Source: SZUA-430 sp964646885
GTDB lineage: Bacteria > Pseudomonadota > Alphaproteobacteria > Micropepsales > Micropepsaceae
DNA length: 64,000 nt
Direction: 5' to 3'
Assembly (NCBI GenBank): GCA_964646885.1
Contig: CAZYFM010000003.1
Span: forward strand, 30,014-94,013
Positions 62,492 to 64,000 of this stretch are shown in pieces (within the stretch, counting starts at the first letter, position 1; the number at the start of each line of letters is the position of its first letter). Made by a program: the position numbers and the translations under genes. The notes under the pieces are model-generated. The model worked only from the letters and a program-made list of their open reading frames with translations. It was not told the DNA's origin and made no database searches.

Positions 62492-63700
62492 TCAGAGACC
62501 CAGCACCATCTTGGCCATGATGTTGCGCTGGATCTCGTTGGATCCGGCATAGATCGAAGCCTTGCGCAGGTTGAAGTAATAGGGAGCCGCCGTCACCGCA
62601 TAGTCCGGTTGCGGCCACGGCTCGTTCTTCTTCTCCCAGGGCGCCTGAACGAAAGGCATGCAGGAGTACTGGATGGCTTCCACCACCAGCTCCGATATGG
62701 CCTGCTGCAACTCGGTCCCGCGCGTCTTGAACAGCGAGGACTCTGCACCGGGACGCTGGCCCGTCGACATCTTCGAGAAGAAGCGAAGCTCCGTGAAGTC
62801 GAGCGCATGCAGCTGCACCTCGATTTCATCGATCTTGCGCCGGAAGGCCGGATCGTCGATCAGCTTGCCGCCGTCATGCCCTTCCACGGAAGCGATGCTT
62901 CGCACCTTCTTGAGCGCCCGCCGCAATCCCGGCGAATAGGCATTGCCGCGCTCGAACTCCAGCAGGTACTTCGCATACGTCCATCCCTCATCCTGCTTTC
63001 CGATGAGGTTCTCCTTCGGCACCTTCACGTTGTCGAAGAAGACCTGGTTGACCTCCTGCTCATTGTCGGGCGGACCGTCAAGCGTGATGATCGGCCTGAC
63101 CGTGATGCCAGGCGTCTTCATGTCTATGAGAATGAACGAGATGCCTTCCTGCGGCTTCTGTCCGGGCGTCGTGCGCACAAGGCAGAAGATCCAGTCGGCC
63201 CACTGCGCATGGGTGGTCCAGATCTTGGTGCCGTTGCAGATGTAATGGTCACCCTTGTCTTCGGCGCGCATGTTCAGGCTGGCAAGATCCGAACCCGAAC
63301 CCGGCTCCGAGTAGCCCTGGCACCACCAGATGTCCGAGGACAGGATCGGCGGAAGGTGCTTCTTCTTCTGCGCATCATTGCCGAAGGCCATGATGACGGG
63401 AGCGACCATCTTGATGCCCATCGGGCTGACGACCGGCGTACCCGCCGCCGCCATCTCGACGTCAAAGAGGTACTTCTGGTTCGACGTGAATCCCGGCCCA
63501 CCATATTCCTTGGGCCAGTTCACGGCCGCCCAACCCCTGTCATGCAGGGCCTTCTGCCATTTCACCTGCCCGGCCTTGTCCAGATAGCCGTTCTTGGAGC
63601 ACGCCATCTTGTGGCGGAGGTCTTCGTCGAAGCGCTCGGCAATGAACGCGCGGACTTCCTGGCGAAAGGCTTCATCTTCCTTGCTGAAGGTCAGCTGCAT
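62492..63700 (-). CDS. acyl-CoA dehydrogenase
   Basis: FAD-dependent enzyme of 402 residues in the group that includes FadE-type dehydrogenases used for steroid or branched acyl chains. Visible are LHDRGWAAVNWPKEYGGPGF, the substrate/FAD stretch WCQGYSEPGSGSDLASL, KIWTTHAQWADWIFCLVRT, and the C-terminal YAGSNEIQRNIMAKMVLGL. It introduces a double bond next to the CoA thioester and passes electrons to ETF. It is the middle gene of a three-gene leftward operon, nine bases after the ABM gene. Confidence 0.92.
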   Translation of the reverse strand: MQLTFSKEDEAFRQEVRAFIAERFDEDLRHKMACSKNGYLDKAGQVKWQKALHDRGWAAVNWPKEYGGPGFTSNQKYLFDVEMAAAGTPVVSPMGIKMVAPVIMAFGNDAQKKKHLPPILSSDIWWCQGYSEPGSGSDLASLNMRAEDKGDHYICNGTKIWTTHAQWADWIFCLVRTTPGQKPQEGISFILIDMKTPGITVRPIITLDGPPDNEQEVNQVFFDNVKVPKENLIGKQDEGWTYAKYLLEFERGNAYSPGLRRALKKVRSIASVEGHDGGKLIDDPAFRRKIDEIEVQLHALDFTELRFFSKMSTGQRPGAESSLFKTRGTELQQAISELVVEAIQYSCMPFVQAPWEKKNEPWPQPDYAVTAAPYYFNLRKASIYAGSNEIQRNIMAKMVLGL

Positions 63701-63709
63701 GTAAAGACC

Positions 63710-63997
63710 TCACGCCTTCTGGAGGATATCGATCTGCGGACGTCCGTCGAGCACGGCGCCGAGCTTCGGTCCCGCTGCCAGGTAGTGCGCCGTCTTGCCG
63801 TGCGCCGCCAGCGCCTCGCCGGACGCGTACTGCTCCATGACAACGTAGGTCGATGCTTCCTTCGACTTGAAGAGGTCATAGAGCAGGCAGCCCGGCTCGT
63901 TCTGCTTGACCTGCGCCGCGAGGTCCTTGAACACGGCCTCGAACTCGGCTTCCTTGCCCGGCTTGATTTTCAGGGTGGCGATAATACCGACAGTCAT
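63710..63997 (-). CDS. antibiotic biosynthesis monooxygenase (ABM) domain protein
   Basis: A 95-residue single-domain protein with the ferredoxin-like ABM fold: IIATLKIKPGKEAEFEAVF at the start, then NEPGCLLYDLFKS and STYVVMEQYAS. Family members are small cofactor-free monooxygenases or heme-degrading enzymes, mostly of unknown substrate. It is complete; the ATG is at 63997, close to the window end. It is the first visible gene of the operon with the acyl-CoA dehydrogenase and SDR. Confidence 0.88.
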   Translation of the reverse strand: MTVGIIATLKIKPGKEAEFEAVFKDLAAQVKQNEPGCLLYDLFKSKEASTYVVMEQYASGEALAAHGKTAHYLAAGPKLGAVLDGRPQIDILQKA

Positions 63998-64000
63998 GGC

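Noticed and set aside
1..64000. tRNA genes, CRISPR arrays, insertion sequences, prophage
   Set aside because: I looked for cloverleaf-like GGTTCGA arms, spaced direct repeats, transposase motifs and phage genes and saw none. A tRNA search program could still find something missed by eye.

Overview
The window reads as chromosomal DNA of a GC-rich (roughly 60-65% by eye) Gram-negative bacterium, most likely an alphaproteobacterium. The support is the histidine-kinase H-boxes of PleC/DivJ style, the divergent aspS/rnd pair, glnE, the acyl-CoA dehydrogenase and SDR content, and dense gene packing with many ATGA/GTGA overlaps. Placement near Caulobacterales/Hyphomonadales is only an impression. 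A run of 100 Ns flanked by identical 55-base copies shows that this is a draft or metagenome scaffold. I saw no rRNA, tRNA, CRISPR array, IS element or prophage.

Bases 1-6.9 kb hold the end of an RND efflux pump, a conserved hypothetical protein, a PEP-mutase/isocitrate-lyase-fold enzyme and aminopeptidase N. From 7.0 to 22.3 kb there is one co-oriented block. A PAS-type sensor kinase, an Hpt protein and a single-domain response regulator (all overlapping) are followed directly by a variant Pel exopolysaccharide operon: a PelA-like deacetylase without a hydrolase domain, PelB split into a TPR scaffold and an outer-membrane barrel, then PelD, PelE, PelF and PelG. No pelC is present. PelD keeps the residues known to bind cyclic di-GMP.

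From 22.6 to 35.4 kb lies a polyamine/methionine-salvage region: an Ala-Pro-Glu repeat membrane protein, a membrane-anchored PotD-like binding protein, mtnB-mtnD-mtnC, divergent speD and speE, and a potB-potC-potA importer. In its middle sits a three-gene leftward cluster of two FAD oxidoreductases (one with a degenerate dinucleotide motif) and a GcvT-like folate-binding protein. Spermidine synthesis releases methylthioadenosine, and the mtn genes carry out later steps of recycling it.

From 35.4 to 48.2 kb are LdcA and Mpl (peptidoglycan recycling, divergent), GlnE, a VOC protein, glutaryl-CoA dehydrogenase, a group of small envelope proteins including two paralogous secreted proteins ending in WFNKC, an M23 peptidase, and a sulfotransferase fused to a long coiled coil. 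From 48.3 to 64 kb are a CHASE2 sensor kinase interrupted only by the assembly gap, a secreted Pro-rich protein, aspS, rnd, a metallo-beta-lactamase-fold protein, a TetR regulator with a striking tandem operator, two divergent citrate synthase homologues (one with an N-terminal DNA-binding-like domain), two SDR enzymes, an HPP protein, and a leftward ABM/acyl-CoA dehydrogenase/SDR operon.

The best candidates for something new are the reduced, split Pel system with its dedicated phosphorelay, the paired FAD/GcvT cluster inside the polyamine region, the helix-turn-helix citrate synthase fusion, and the tandem TetR operator.
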